From the NCBI GenBank assembly GCA_029215795.1, contig JARDYH010000004.1:204394017-204458016 (forward strand): a stretch of 64,000 bases of DNA. The letters are read 5' to 3'. Below are positions 21,915 through 32,570 of the stretch, in pieces. The stretch comes from Anniella stebbinsi. Its lineage: Eukaryota > Chordata > Lepidosauria > Squamata > Anniellidae. Position 1 is the stretch's first letter. Each line of letters opens with the position of its first letter. The notes beneath the pieces are model-generated. The model had not been told where the DNA came from and made no database searches. It saw nothing but the letters and a program-made list of their open reading frames with translations. The position numbers and the translations under genes are program-made.

Positions 21915-22010
21915 GCTCTAATTTATTTATTTATTACATATTTATATTTCCCAACAGCCAAGACGCTCTGGGCAGTTCACAATTCAAATCATAATATACA
22001 GAAATCAAGA
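21915..22010 (-). repeat. SINE/LINE 3' tail fragment, reversed
   Basis: 'tttatttatttattacata' followed by 'gctctgggcagttcacaatt' is the reversed tail type also seen at 39594 and 49285. Confidence 0.55.
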
Positions 22011-22059
22011 TTTAAAACTTCAAAAATTTAAAAATGTCAGGTATGTTTGCTAATGGTGA

Positions 22060-22500
22060 AACATAGGATAGTACTTGCCCATAGAGAGACATAGGACAGC
22101 AGTTGCCCATACAGAAACCATACTTGCCTAAAGTGACCCTATGGAAAGGAGGACAGGGCTCCAGTATCTTTAACAGTTGTATAGAAAAGGGAATTTCAGC
22201 AGGTGGCATTTGTATGCATGCAGCACCTGGTGAAATTCCCTCTTCATCACAACAGTTAAAGCTGCAAGAGCCCTGTCCTCTTGACCAGATACAAAAGAGG
22301 GCAGGGCTCCTGCAACTTTAACTGTTGTGAGGAAGAGGGAATTTCACCATGTGCTGCATGCATACAAATGATACCTGCTGAAATTCCTTTTCTATGCAAC
22401 TATTTAGGATGCAGGAGCCCTATCCTCCTTTCCACAGGGTCACCCTATACTTGCCCTTACAAAAACATAGGACAGTACTTCCCATAGGGAAACAGCAAAC
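22060..22500 (-). repeat. TATGGGCAAGTA minisatellite, reversed, MITE-split
   Basis: 'tagtacttgcccatag' and 'agttgcccatacagaaacc' (before 22129), and 'tacttgcccttac' and 'acttcccatagggaaac' (after 22447), are reverse complements of the minisatellite unit at 23757-24325. A MITE inserted in the middle (22129-22447). Confidence 0.75.
22129..22447. mobile_element. hAT-like foldback MITE, copy 3
   Basis: Begins TAAAGTGACCCTATGG (mutated TAGGGTGACC) and ends GGGTCACCCTA. The flanking 8-mers TACTTGCC (22121-22128 and 22448-22455) are identical, a perfect target duplication. Internal left/right halves are mirror images. The plus-strand frames crossing it are not genes. Confidence 0.92.
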
Positions 22501-22639
22501 AAACCATTAAAGTTTCTATTAAGCCTCATCCTGGCTTCCAGAAACCATTAATATGAAGACTGACACGAGCCAGTAGGGAAAAGCACTATGAAGTCAAAGG
22601 TTGTGTAATTCTGATTGTGTAGCCCAGGTTGTGCATTTT

Positions 22640-22800
22640 CTCTCTGTCTGCATTTTATGTTCTCAGTCTCTGATTTTAAATGTTTTTAACGTTTCAATGG
22701 ATTTGTATATTTGTTTTTTAATCCTTTGTAATGTTTTAGAGATATATCTTTTAAGATATAGTCAGCAGTCTATAAAATAATAATAGTAATGTAATTATTA
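22640..22800 (+). mobile_element. L2-like LINE 3' UTR fragment
   Basis: T-rich sequence 'atttgtatatttgttttttaa' style, ending in 'aataataatagtaatg'. This matches the tail design of the other L2 copies but has no coding part. Confidence 0.45.
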
Positions 22801-23756
22801 TTATTATCACTTATTTATAACACACCATAACTGTACAGAGAGCAAGATAATAAAACAATGCTCTGCCCAAATGGCTTACAATCTAAAAATGTCAACATAA
22901 AGTTTTAATAAAATTTTAAAAGATTAAAATGGAAATGGAAAAAAAGGGAGGGGGTAAGGAAAGGATAAACACAGAACACAGTTTTCAAGGAGAAATACTA
23001 AAATCTTTTAAAAAATGCTACTACTACTACTACTAGAATACAAAACAAGACAACACTAAAGGGCAGTGTTGCATCCAGCTCCAAGTAAAAGGTGGAGGTA
23101 AAGCTGTGCCAAAATCCGTCCTCCAATTTCCTGAAAGTTCTCTTCCTCCATGAAAGAGGCTTCCATTTTTCTGCCTCATTCTCAAGGGCATTTTGTCATT
23201 TATTTTGAATGTGTGTTGGTGGTGTTTTTGACCTTACTCAATCACTGTGAGGTGGCCAAGGGTACTGTGTGTATGGTTTTTACCCCCTATTGCACATCTC
23301 TCCATTGTTTTGCAGACTGCAGTTTCCCAGGCTGTCTGCACTTCCTGATCTGAAAAGGCCCTATGGGAGGAATAAATTCATTATCTCTTCCCCATTGTAG
23401 GAAGTGAAGGAAGCCAAGGAGGCTACAGGATGTCAGAGAGATGGTTGTACAATGAAAGACATTATAACCATGCACAGACCCTGGCCATCTCCTAAGTAAG
23501 AAAAGCATAAAAACCCTAAACCAAATTCATGAAATCCTTTGAATTTCTTTTCGAAAGCAATTTCCTTTCTATCAAATTGAATGAAAATGGTTGAATTTTC
23601 ATGGGAGAAATTTTCAGCACAGCACTGGTTAGGGTACAATTGTGTGATGCTTTTAACACACTAAACACAATACCATCCAATCCCAATAAGAGTACCAAGT
23701 GTATTTCAAACTATGGCTTATAACTGTGCAATACAGGAATGAAAGTGCTCCTACAT
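22801..23756. other. Unassigned, no gene seen
   Basis: AT-rich with a short (ACT)n at 23020-23034 and a LINE-tail-like 'gcccaaatggcttacaatct' at 22866. The frames at 23150-23698 on both strands overlap and show no domain. Confidence 0.45.
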
Positions 23757-24325
23757 CTATGAATGCCATGGTTCCCTATGGTTCCCTATGGGCAATCAAA
23801 ATTTCACTATAGCGAAGTACTGTCCTATGTTTCCTTATAGGCAAGTATATCTTCCCTATGGGAAAGTATGATTCCCCAATGGGGAGGTATATTTTTCCTA
23901 TGGGCAAGTATTATCCTATGGTTCTCTATGGGAAAATTCTGCCCTACGTTTCTCTATGAGCAAGTATGGTTTTCCTCTGGGGACGTACTGTCCTATGCTT
24001 CCCTATGGACATTTACTACCCAATGTTTCCCTATAGGCAAGTATTCTCCTATATTTTCCTATGGGCAAGTATTGTTTCCCTATGGGCAAGTGCTGTCCTA
24101 TATTTCTCTATGGGCAAACACTGTCCTATGTTCCCTATGGGCTGGCATGGTTTCCGCATGGGCAAGTATGAGTTTCCTATGGGGAGCTATATTTTCCCTA
24201 TGGGCAATTACTTACCTGTTTCCCTATGGGCAAACACTGTCCTTTTTTTTTTAAGGGAAAGTATGGTTTTCCTATGGGGAGGTATATTTTCCCTATGGGC
24301 AAATATGGTTTCCCTTTGGGCAGGT
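23757..24325 (+). repeat. TATGGGCAAGTA minisatellite
   Basis: Many imperfect units of about 20 to 30 bp built on 'ccctatgggcaagtatgg' and 'tactgtcctatgtttccc' follow one another. The 128-aa and 196-aa plus-strand frames here arise from the repeat alone. Confidence 0.9.
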
Positions 24326-24349
24326 GCTGTCATTTGTTTTAGTATGTCC

Positions 24350-24640
24350 TGGTGGGGGGGTACACCAATAGTACCCCCAATCTGTCTCTTTGGCCCAGCA
24401 CAAGGTACAGGTCCTCACAGCCTATCCAAAGCAGAGATTGAACCATTATGGAACTTTTATGGATCATGGCCACCCTTAAGCTTGGGTTGTTGGGCAAAGC
24501 TGGGTCATATCTACACCGCCCAGCTCAACCACCATGGTTTCAATGATGCACACTAGGTCGGATGCCTCACCCATGATCATATCATGGACGAGTGGGTCTT
24601 GTTACAAACCCACCTGGCACTCACCAGCACCACAGTCAGG
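24350..24640 (-). mobile_element. L2-like LINE, endonuclease-domain fragment
   Basis: Read on the minus strand, 'ASDLVCIIET' followed by 'LGGVDMTQLCP' resembles the start of the APE-type endonuclease in L2 LINEs, where an ITETW motif holds a catalytic glutamate. Here the tryptophan is replaced (ETMVV) and other frames are broken. This fragment is too diverged to act. Confidence 0.55.
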
Positions 24641-26001
24641 GTGCAGTAGCCAGTCCACCAGGAACCTGTGGGATGGGGAAGGGGTCAGGGAGGGGAAAGG
24701 CTTGTAGACATCTAGCTCTCGCATGGGTTTGATAACATTTCCTCCCCACTGTGCCAGACCTTCCCTTACACCCTCTATCTCCATGTTACCCTCCTTTCCA
24801 CCCTGGAGCATCTTGGTTTGTAACTATTTTGAGAGAGAGAGAAGAATAAGAAAGAAAGAAAGAAAGAAAGGAAAAAGTTAAGAAGCAGTGACAAAAGTTT
24901 GGGGAAATAAATAAAGTCGATGTGTGGTTACATTCTACCCCTAGTTGGTTGGAGCTTTTAACCTCTATTCCAGTTATTTCTCCTCCCCTGACTCTCACTT
25001 AGGGGAGAGAGGATCCCACATAACACAGCTTCCCCTCTCACCCTAGGTCAGGGTCACAGGCCTGTCTCTCACACAGAAGCCTGGCAGCCTTCCAACAGCC
25101 AAACCAATGTGTGTGTGTGGGGGGGGGGGAGGTTATCCCCAAGTGGTTGCAGGGCAAGACAGGTAAGCCACCACTTGGGCACAAGATGAGCAAACCCCTT
25201 CCCCATTGGTTTGGATGTCGGAAGGTGGCTTGCCCCATGGCAGCCTGCCCCCAAGGCAGGGCTAGATGTGCTTTTTTGTTTTTTATGAGCCTCCTCCAGA
25301 TGAGGCTCTGGCCCAATCCAGCCACCACACAGTCCCCAGCGGCAAACCCTTACCAGCAAAGCTGCAGATTGAAACAGTCCAGGTAAGCAGGCAGGCAGTT
25401 TGGCAAGCAGAGTTTGGATAAGCAAGAAGGCACTCTTGCTGGCAGGTAAAAGGCAGTTGAAGCAGAAGGTCAGGTGTTTCTTGTGGCCAAGGCAGCCCCA
25501 AGGTGCCCAGGAAGGAAGGAAAGCAACAGCAGCACTGTTTTTTTGTTGAGTCTCTCCCTTATGCAAACTCTCCACCTAACAGCTGAACTGAGTCTGGCTT
25601 GTTAGTATCCACAACTGGTTCTTCCTTCTCTTGAGTAGACCTCTCCAGGTTCTTTGATGCTTTTCAGCACTGATTGCAGCTATTTAAAAAAAGAAGGGGA
25701 AAAGAAACTTTAACAGTTCCTGCAGGACTAGTTCTTTCTCCTCATGAGAGGCTTTTGCTCTTAAGTAGAAATTTGCAGCCTTAAGCCTTTTAGTGTTCTG
25801 CAATGCTACAAGGTGGCATTAAAACATATATATCAAAATAAAATTGTGGGAAACTGGTTCTTCCAAAGCTGATTTTCTCATTCAAAGCAGATGCTTTACT
25901 CCTGAGCAATGCCCTCAGTCCTTGAACCCGTTTAGCTCTGTGTATGGGAAGTGGGGAATGGACTCCTTCTGTAGCTGAAGGCTCTAGACTGGGGGAAGCC
26001 A
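24641..26001. other. Unassigned, with GA-rich microsatellite
   Basis: A (GA)n/(GAAA)n tract lies at 24829-24877. The 168-aa minus-strand frame at 25069-25575 has no recognisable domain, cysteine or proline pattern of a known family, and no splice or promoter context. The GC content is higher than in neighbours. Confidence 0.4.
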
Positions 26002-26202
26002 TAGGGTGACCCTATGGAAAGGAGGACAGGGCCATTGTATCTTTAACAGTTGCACAGAAAAGGGAATTTCAGCAGGTCTCATTTGTATGCATGCAGCACC
26101 TGGTGATATTCCCTCTTAATCACAACAGTTAAAGCTGCAGAAATCCTGCCCTCTTTTGTATCTGGTTACTCTAGTATAGCTCCTGCAGCTTTAACTGTTG
26201 TG
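26002..26202. mobile_element. hAT-like foldback MITE, copy 4, truncated
   Basis: Begins TAGGGTGACCCTATGG and follows the family past its centre ('ggttactctagtatagctcc'), then breaks off after 'ctttaactgttgtg'. The right end is missing. Confidence 0.82.
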
Positions 26203-26514
26203 GGCTGGGGGATTCTGGGATTTGTAGACCAAACCCTTTGGAAAATTCTTCCAAGTAACTGCACGCGTGACTGCATGGCTGTTTTGAGGCAGCTCTTTTA
26301 AAAAATGGAAGGCCAGCAAGGTGGCAATCCTGCACATGCTTTACTAGGAAGTAAACTCCGCTGAATGCTTCTGAGTGAACATGCACAGTAGAATTGCACT
26401 GAACTGGAGGCAGAAGGTGCATTTTTGCAACCAATTTAAACAGTCGGAGCAAATTCTCTTCTTACACACACCCCTTCCCCTGCCTACACTGGGCCCTGAG
26501 TGCTGATAAAAAGA
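26203..26514. other. Unassigned with short repeat pieces
   Basis: 'gggggattctgggatttgta' at 26207 matches 'gggggattctaggatttgta' at 28673, a small dispersed repeat. A GCAATCCT-type half unit lies at 26323-26397. Confidence 0.5.
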
Positions 26515-26710
26515 GGGCTGTCAATTATTAAAATATTGAATATTTTAATATTTATTAATATATTGAAATCTATTTAATTATATTTTTTAACTTTTGTATG
26601 TTTCTATTTATAGCTTTTAACTTTATACATTTTAATTTTGTAAAGCCACCTTGAGGCCCAGTATTGGGCAAAAGGTGGGATACAAATAAAGATAATAATA
26701 ATAATAATGT
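26515..26710 (+). mobile_element. L2-like LINE 3' end
   Basis: A T-rich 3' UTR ends in 'aaagccaccttgaggccca' and 'aaggtgggatacaaataaa', followed by an (AAT)n tail at 26690-26708. This is a typical reptile L2 3' end. Confidence 0.68.
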
Positions 26711-27068
26711 TTTGAGAGGATGAGCCAGTTACAAGCCAGATTGATCAGGTTGAAATGCAAAAATCTCAGTCACACATGCCATGCTGCAAGGACACTCACA
26801 GGTTAACAGCAAAGAGGTGCTGCCAGGCAGTATTAGCAGGGCTATAAAATGCTTTCTTCCCCCTTGCTACACTGAAAAGATAAGAAAATTTACCCTTAAG
26901 GCTCAACTAAAGCTCCCCTTGGTTGATATAGGACAGTGGACAGTCTTTCAGAGCTGTGTGGCAGCCAGAAATTAAACAGGGCAAGCCTTTTATACTATGG
27001 AAATACATCAGCCCTGTAAGGTAGGTTAGGTAGAGTTAATATATGTCCATAATCAGTAATCCATAAGC

Positions 27069-27303
27069 AGAGCCAGTGTGGTGTAGTGGCTAGACTGGGA
27101 GTCGGGAGATCCGGGTTCTAGTCCCCACTTGGCCATGGAAACCCACTGGGTGACTTTGGGCCAGTCACAGACTCTCAGCCCAACCTACCTCATAGGGTTG
27201 TTGTTGTGAAGATAAAATGGAGCGGCGGATGATTATGTATGCCGCCTTGGGTTCCTTGAAGGAAAAAAGATGGGATACAAATACAATAATAATAATAATA
27301 ATA
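27069..27303 (+). mobile_element. tRNA-derived SINE with A and B boxes
   Basis: An A box (TGGTGTAGTGG, 27079-27089) and B box (GGTTCTAGTCC, 27114-27124) lie about 25 bp apart, as in RNA polymerase III promoters. Downstream are 'gggtgactttgggccagtca' and 'cctacctcatagggttgttg', then the tail 'gccgccttgggttccttgaa', 'atgggatacaaat' and (AAT)n. This matches the layout of Sauria-type SINEs of squamates. It depends on a partner LINE for movement. Confidence 0.88.
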
Positions 27304-28444
27304 GGATGCCTAATAGACTTGGCTCTAGCCGTTATCATAACAAAGTGATTGCTCTCAGCAACGCAACTTAAGCTTTCAGAATCCTCCCCAGTCAAACAAT
27401 ATGGTTTTTAAAAAAGTCTCCTACGCACAAACCCTCTCACAATAATTCAGTGTAAGCTTTGAGAATCCCCCCCAGACACACACACATACACAAAATGAAG
27501 CTATATATATTGTACCAATCACCCAGGCTTTGCATTCCCTCTCACAATTCAACATGAGCTTCCAGAGAATTTCTCTCTCCCACAATTGGGAAAATATTGT
27601 CTGCCCAGGCCAAGAAGAGGAAGGCTGAGGAGACCCTCCATTTCCCTTGCTCAAGAGAAAGGCCTCCGTCTTCTCTCCAAATCCCCTCCAGCCTTAGAAA
27701 AAAACCCTCAAGCAAAGCAAGGCCACAAAGGAAGAATTGCTCCCCCGCTTGCAAGCAGGGCACCCCCTTTCTCTCACACGCCACTTTAGAAGGCCAAAGG
27801 CCCACCAGAAAACCAAGGGGAAGGTTGGGCTTGCTGCATGCATGAACTGGCTACTTCTCACACACCCACCCCACACACCCACCCACTAAATGTTAAAATA
27901 AAAAAGAGAAACAAAAAAGAATGGGTCCCTTTTTACCTCCACAATGAAGGAAAGTTGTGAGTCGCCTCAGTTCCATGTGGTAAAAAAGGGGAATAAAAAC
28001 ACAAATAATAAAATGGGAAGAAGGATAAAAACTCTTTCTCACTCACATATAAAATGAATTAACAGGTTAGGCTGCTGAGTTCTGGAAAGGAGGGAATCTG
28101 GGGATGATGTGCACAGGTGCAAAAGTCAAATAGAGGAAGAAGGCTTGGTTTGGCTAAGCTTGCATTTATCCCACTCTTTCAGCCAGGTGATGGAAGGAAG
28201 GGCCATGATTGCCTAACAGGCAGCCAGCAATTCCCAGCCTGGCTAGTTGAGAAAAAACAGCAGGCAGGGAGGGGCTCCTGCACAGCATCCTTCAAACTTC
28301 CCCCCTCCACCCAGTGCAATAATACCAAGTGCCCTCAAAACCCCTATTCCTGTGCTTAGTCTGAAAATGTCCCACAGGTAATACACTTTTGATTCATTAG
28401 ACAAGACGTGCCAATTTAATTAGGTCGTTTATCACTAATATTTA
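27304..28444. other. Unassigned, no gene seen
   Basis: Frames of 60-87 aa at 27421-27882 on both strands overlap each other and are not supported. 'ctctcacaat' plus 'attca' motifs recur at 27437 and 27539. Confidence 0.45.
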
Positions 28445-28672
28445 AATTGTTATCTTTTCGACACCAGCTCAAGGCTTTTCTTTTCTCCCAGGCATTTAAC
28501 AACTTCTGTTGAGTGTTTAAACTAAGTTTTTGGCCTGGCTGAGAGTTTAAAATTGTTTTAAAATGTTAGCTGTTTTTTTTTTTTTAAGAAAATGCTTTTA
28601 TGGTTTTAAATTTTGTCTATTGATTTTTAATGTTCAGTCTTTTAATCTTTGTAAACCGCTCGGAGAGGTTTG
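28445..28672 (+). mobile_element. L2-like LINE 3' end
   Basis: 'tcaaggcttttcttttctcc' plus 'caggcattta' mark the last codons. They are followed by a T-rich 3' UTR ending in 'gtaaaccgctcggagaggtt', the L2-type tail motif. Confidence 0.66.
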
Positions 28673-28794
28673 GGGGATTCTAGGATTTGTAGTCCAAACC
28701 CTTTGAAAATTAGGGGGAGCAGGTGTGACTAGAGGAGAGGGAGAGGGGCTCCCTCTCCTCATTCCTCCTGGTTCTGGTTGGACAAGGAGGTCCA

Positions 28795-28960
28795 CATTTT
28801 GTATTTTTTATTTATTTGTAACATGTATTCCGTACCTTTCCAACAAGGAACCCTAAGGCAGTTCACATGGTCCTCTCTCTCTCTCTCCTTTTTTAGCCAA
28901 CAACAACCCTGCAAGGTAGGCTAAATTGAGAGTCAGTGAGGCTGTTCAGGCAACACACTA
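28795..28960 (-). repeat. SINE 3' half, reversed
   Basis: 'aaggaaccctaaggcagttc' then 'aacaaccctgcaaggtaggc' and 'gagagtcagtga' are the reverse complement of the 3' half of the SINE at 27069-27303. A (CT)n run at 28876-28887 sits inside. Confidence 0.7.
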
Positions 28961-29520
28961 AGCCATGATTAGGCAGCTAACCCTTCTGCAGCAAATGGTT
29001 AGTGAATGTCCCTATTCAGATGACATGCTACGGCACAGTGGTTAAGCCTTTTGTGCTAAACATTGGGCCTGTTCATATGACACTTCAGGGACTGTGGTTA
29101 GCGAAACTGTGGTTCTCTGGGGTTAGTACTAACCACAACCTGTGCTGCCGCACACAACACTTTAAGCCATGGTTGGAGCCACTAACCCTGCTGCAGATGG
29201 TCCGAATGGGATTAGAAAGTGACCAGAGTTTAGGAAAATGCATTGCACAAGATGCCTTAAACCCTGCTGCTTAACCAGCAGGGTTTAAGGTGTCTTCTGA
29301 ACAGGCCCAATACTACTCAGCGTGAGGTGTAAACCATTCCTTACCATGGCTTAGTGTGTTGTCTGAACAGAGTAAGTGTGTTTAAACTGTGGTTATGTAG
29401 CCACCATGGTTAGGAATGGTTCCCATGACACACTAAGACATCATTCACAAGACACGCTAAGTCAAAACATTTAGCTCAAAATGCTTAACCACCGTAGTTT
29501 AGCATATTGTCTGAACAGGG
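28940..29520. mobile_element. Foldback MITE of GTTCAGA-GACAC type, with nested insertion
   Basis: The ends are 'gttcaggcaacacactaagc' and 'agcatattgtctgaacaggg', which are near reverse complements. The same family is intact at 61237-61424 and 40708-40897. It is split by a second, related unit at 29065-29308. Confidence 0.75.
29065..29308. mobile_element. Nested MITE with 15-bp hairpin
   Basis: Ends GGGCCTGTTCATATGACAC and GTGTCTTCTGAACAGGCCC are inverted repeats. Near the right end, 29255-29269 and 29276-29290 form a perfect 15-bp-arm hairpin (arm CCTTAAACCCTGCTG) with a 6-base loop. Confidence 0.75.
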
Positions 29521-29799
29521 TCAGTTTTAATGTTTTATTGTTTTCACGTTTCATATACACTTCTTTGTTTTTTGTTTTTTAAGGAAAGTGGTTTATACAT
29601 TTCCTAAATTAAATTAAACTTAAAAATCGTAACAATCGTAACAATATTTTGGATTTGGATTTCAGGAGATTGGTGCCTAATTAAGTGACAAACTGAAGAA
29701 AGGCAAAATCATGATGGTTGTTCAGCTGATGTCTGTCACTTTCCTGCAAGAATGTTCACCCTGAGAGGTTCTCTTTGTCCATGGGTGTGTCCCGCTTGC
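29521..29799. other. Unassigned
   Basis: AT-rich; no gene or clear repeat seen. Confidence 0.4.
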
Positions 29800-30211
29800 A
29801 GATTGTGGACGGTTTAATATTAATATCCTTAATATCCTATGGTAACTACTTGGGTGACTGGTGTGGGAGTAAGTCTCCGTATTGAATTCTCCTCTAGCTT
29901 TTGAGAACTAGAGGAGAAATGTAATTTAGTGTCATTTTTTGTTTAATTGCTTAAACTGTTCTTTGCCTATTATTTATTGGCAGATGCTTAAATACTTTAG
30001 GCTGCAATCCTATACATACTTATCTGGGAATAAGTCCTATTTAACTCAATAGGATTTATTTCTGAGTAGACACACGTAGGATTGCTGCTGTTAGACAACT
30101 TTCTGTCTTTCACTAGAGACCTTTACATATTGCTCAGTTTTTTAAAAACATCTAGCCAAAAAAAAAAAATTGTCCCGGTTTTGTGGATTCCGAATATGGC
30201 AACCCTATGTA
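29800..30211 (-). mobile_element. Partial copy of the TAGGGTTGC element, inverted
   Basis: It ends on the plus strand with 'ccgaatatggcaaccctatg'. Its reverse complement aligns with the left part of 33994-35713 for about 400 bp, including 'tgtcccggttttgtggattc' and 'gacctttacatattgctcag'. The far end is missing. Confidence 0.75.
29999..30089. repeat. GCAATCCTA palindromic repeat inside the element
   Basis: 'ggctgcaatcctatacatac' to 'acacacgtaggattgctgct', with the inner 'aataagtcctatttaactca'. It is the same module as 34136-34229 in the other copy, so it was part of the element before it spread. Confidence 0.75.
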
Positions 30212-31026
30212 TAGCTCGGATATAAATGTATTGACGGAGCAGGCCTAAAACATCAATTGCCTTTTCCAACACCATTTGAATCCTTTAAGGCGTTCAACTT
30301 TTCACCTGTACACCTGTTAGCACATTTTAAGGAAGTGCTAATGTTACCCAGAATATATCAAACTAGCAAATACATCACCTAAGTGCATCCTGGCAAGAAT
30401 AAATTAAGTGAGTTAGAACAAAATGAGCTGTTGCAGTTCCTGGAAAGTAACCAAATGATTAATAGTTCACTGAAAGATTATCCTCATCTGATATTTCTAC
30501 ACTTGTGAGGGATCCATCCCAGCTGCAACAGGATGCAGGCATCACACCTGCCCATCTGCATTTGCGGCTAACATTGAATGTACTTGTACATGCTTCTTTT
30601 CAGTCATTTTGGGGACAACTAAGCCATTGATACTGTAAAAAGTAAGACAACAATACTAAAGCAACGGAAAAGTTGATTGCATGGATTTTATCTGATTATT
30701 TGAATAGCCCAAATCCAGAAACAAAGTTCTTGCAGATTCTCGAAGTTATGTAAACAACAATCATTTCCTAAGCAAAGCACAAGGTCGCTGAATCTGATGG
30801 CAATAATAAACTCATCATACAGGGCTGGAGGCTATACAAATATTCACAAAGATTTGAAATTTCAGTGATGTTTCCAATTTCAAAATCTAACATTTAGATA
30901 AGAAATGTTGAATGTGAAATGTTTACCTCAGAATTTTATTTCAAATGTTTTCGATTTTTTTTTTTTTGTATATCCTGGTCTCAGCCCGATGCTCACGTTT
31001 AAGGTCTAGTGTCCCTGAGACACACT
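30212..31026. other. Unassigned, no gene seen
   Basis: AT-rich with an A/T homopolymer near 30955. No frame of interest. Confidence 0.45.
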
Positions 31027-31747
31027 GGCTGCATTCACATACAAAAGTAAGCCGAGAGGATGCCAGAGAATCCTGGCTTCCTGATTACTGTGAATAAGCT
31101 ACATACTGCTGCATGCAGCTTCTTCGCTCTTACTTGGCTTGTCCCACAGAAGGGAAGTCTAAACTAGTCAGAAACTGGAAGCTTAGGCCCTGCCTTCATA
31201 GTGCTTTGATGCTGCCACTTTGCTGCTAAACCCCATGATTTTGCTGCTGCAGGGTGGCAGAAGGCAGCACAGGCTTTCCAGTGGCCATACAGCTCACCAG
31301 ACCCACCCCCTGCCCAGCTTCCAGAGACCAATCAGTGGTTGCCATCTGTCCTGGAACACCCCCAGCTCAACACTGGAGTGAGGTTACAAGGTGGAAGGGC
31401 CATGATGACCTCACATTCAAGAAAAAAAGTCAGTGTCAGTCTCCGACTTTTTTTAATGTGCAGCTTCATGTAAAAGCCTCATGGGGCTTAGAAAACATAT
31501 AGACAGCCCCTTAGAATGTCATCCAGACCAGGACAGGGCTTTTTGCTCCCTTTACGAGCCAGGATTGTAAACCAGGATTTGTTCTCGGCGTACAAATCTT
31601 GGCTTGTTTGAGAGCAACAAGCCAGGATCCCCGATTAGGACAATAAGCATCCAACTTCTGGTTCAGATGCTCCGCCTGATGGGAAGAGCCAAGAGGGAGC
31701 AAATGGCTTCACAGTAAGCTTACTTACCATTGTGTGCAAATGCAACC
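31027..31747. mobile_element. Possible DNA transposon with short inverted ends
   Basis: The left end GGCTGCATTCACATACAA and the reverse complement of the right end (GGTTGCATTTGCACACAA) match well, followed by GTAAG in both. No target duplication is evident. The inside (31254-31460) resembles 63540-63660 ('ggagtgagg', 'ccaatcagtgg'). Confidence 0.4.
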
Positions 31748-31882
31748 ACTCTCTTTCACCCATTTTATTTTACTCTTTACTACATTGTTTCAATCATTGT
31801 GTCCTCCAAACATTTGCAAGTCATTGCATGCTCTCTCTGTACCTTCTTCTTTTGGTTCAATTTTTTATTCTTTTACTTTTAG

Positions 31883-32053
31883 GAAGATGATGACGATGAC
31901 AATCTAGACAGCTCATCTGCCAAGTGGCATGTTTCCCCCCCTTTAAACACCTCACCCACCCCTGTTATGCCAGAAAATATCATACCTTTCTCTACCACTT
32001 CCTTGAGTCCCAAATGTGGACAGCCTGAAATTAAGGAGGGCAGGTGTTTTTAA
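31883..32053 (+). CDS. Weak exon candidate, acidic
   Basis: A strong polypyrimidine tract (31850-31880) ends in AG at 31881-31882, a good 3' splice acceptor. From 31883 one frame is open for 56 codons up to TAA at 32051-32053; the other two frames stop quickly. The peptide starts EDDDDDNLDSSSAKWHVSPP and is rich in S, T and P later. A weak donor (CAG/GTGTTT) lies at 32042. I recognise no protein family, and there is no partner exon nearby. It may simply be chance; RNA evidence would decide. Confidence 0.2.
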   Translation, partial: EDDDDDNLDSSSAKWHVSPPLNTSPTPVMPENIIPFSTTSLSPKCGQPEIKEGRCF

Positions 32054-32424
32054 AACATGAAAACCCTTAGCAGCGCAGCTTGCCATGTTATGTAAACATG
32101 AAGTTGCTGTGGGTAATAAGCCATGCAGAAACCATGGACTGTTGTAGGATTCTGGGTGGCTTGTTAGTCATGGCTTATTAATCAGCCTGCCATCGAGCAA
32201 ACCAAGTCATGAATAACACTCTTCCTGAACTGTAAGAGGCCACTTTTCTGCATGCCCCCAACCACTCTACTTGTCTACTATTTTCTATATGCAGTGAGTT
32301 TTCTCTCCTGTGGAGGAACTTTTTAAAATGTGAATCTTGCAGGCTGTAATCCAAGGTGCTACGAATCCACATTTATTGAATGTGAAAACTGTGAAAACGT
32401 GATCTCCAAACCTCTGAATTGTAT
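32054..32424. other. Unassigned
   Basis: No gene or repeat was recognised here. Confidence 0.4.
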
Positions 32425-32570
32425 CCTGAGGGGGGTGGGATTCCAAAGAGTCACCGAATTTTACCAGAATGCAGACTATAACCCCCATTATCTCTGACCA
32501 TTGTCCATGCTGGTGGGGATGATGGGGTTTGTAGTCCACACATCTGGAGGGCATCAGGATGGGGAAAACT
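32425..32570. repeat. Palindromic repeat, third copy
   Basis: 'gcagactataacccccatta' on the left mirrors 'gatggggtttgtagtccaca' on the right, with 'catctggagggcatcaggat' following. Same family as 1600-1733. Confidence 0.65.

Noticed and set aside
23868..24556. 128-aa and 196-aa plus-strand frames rich in W, F, Y, L
   Set aside because: Translated minisatellite; overlapping frames give similar peptides, and hydrophobicity comes from the repeat unit.
25069..25575. 168-aa minus-strand frame as a possible gene
   Set aside because: Several frames overlap on both strands, with no motif, start context or splice signals.
27069..27140. tRNA gene
   Set aside because: A and B boxes are present but the cloverleaf is not; it is the head of a SINE.
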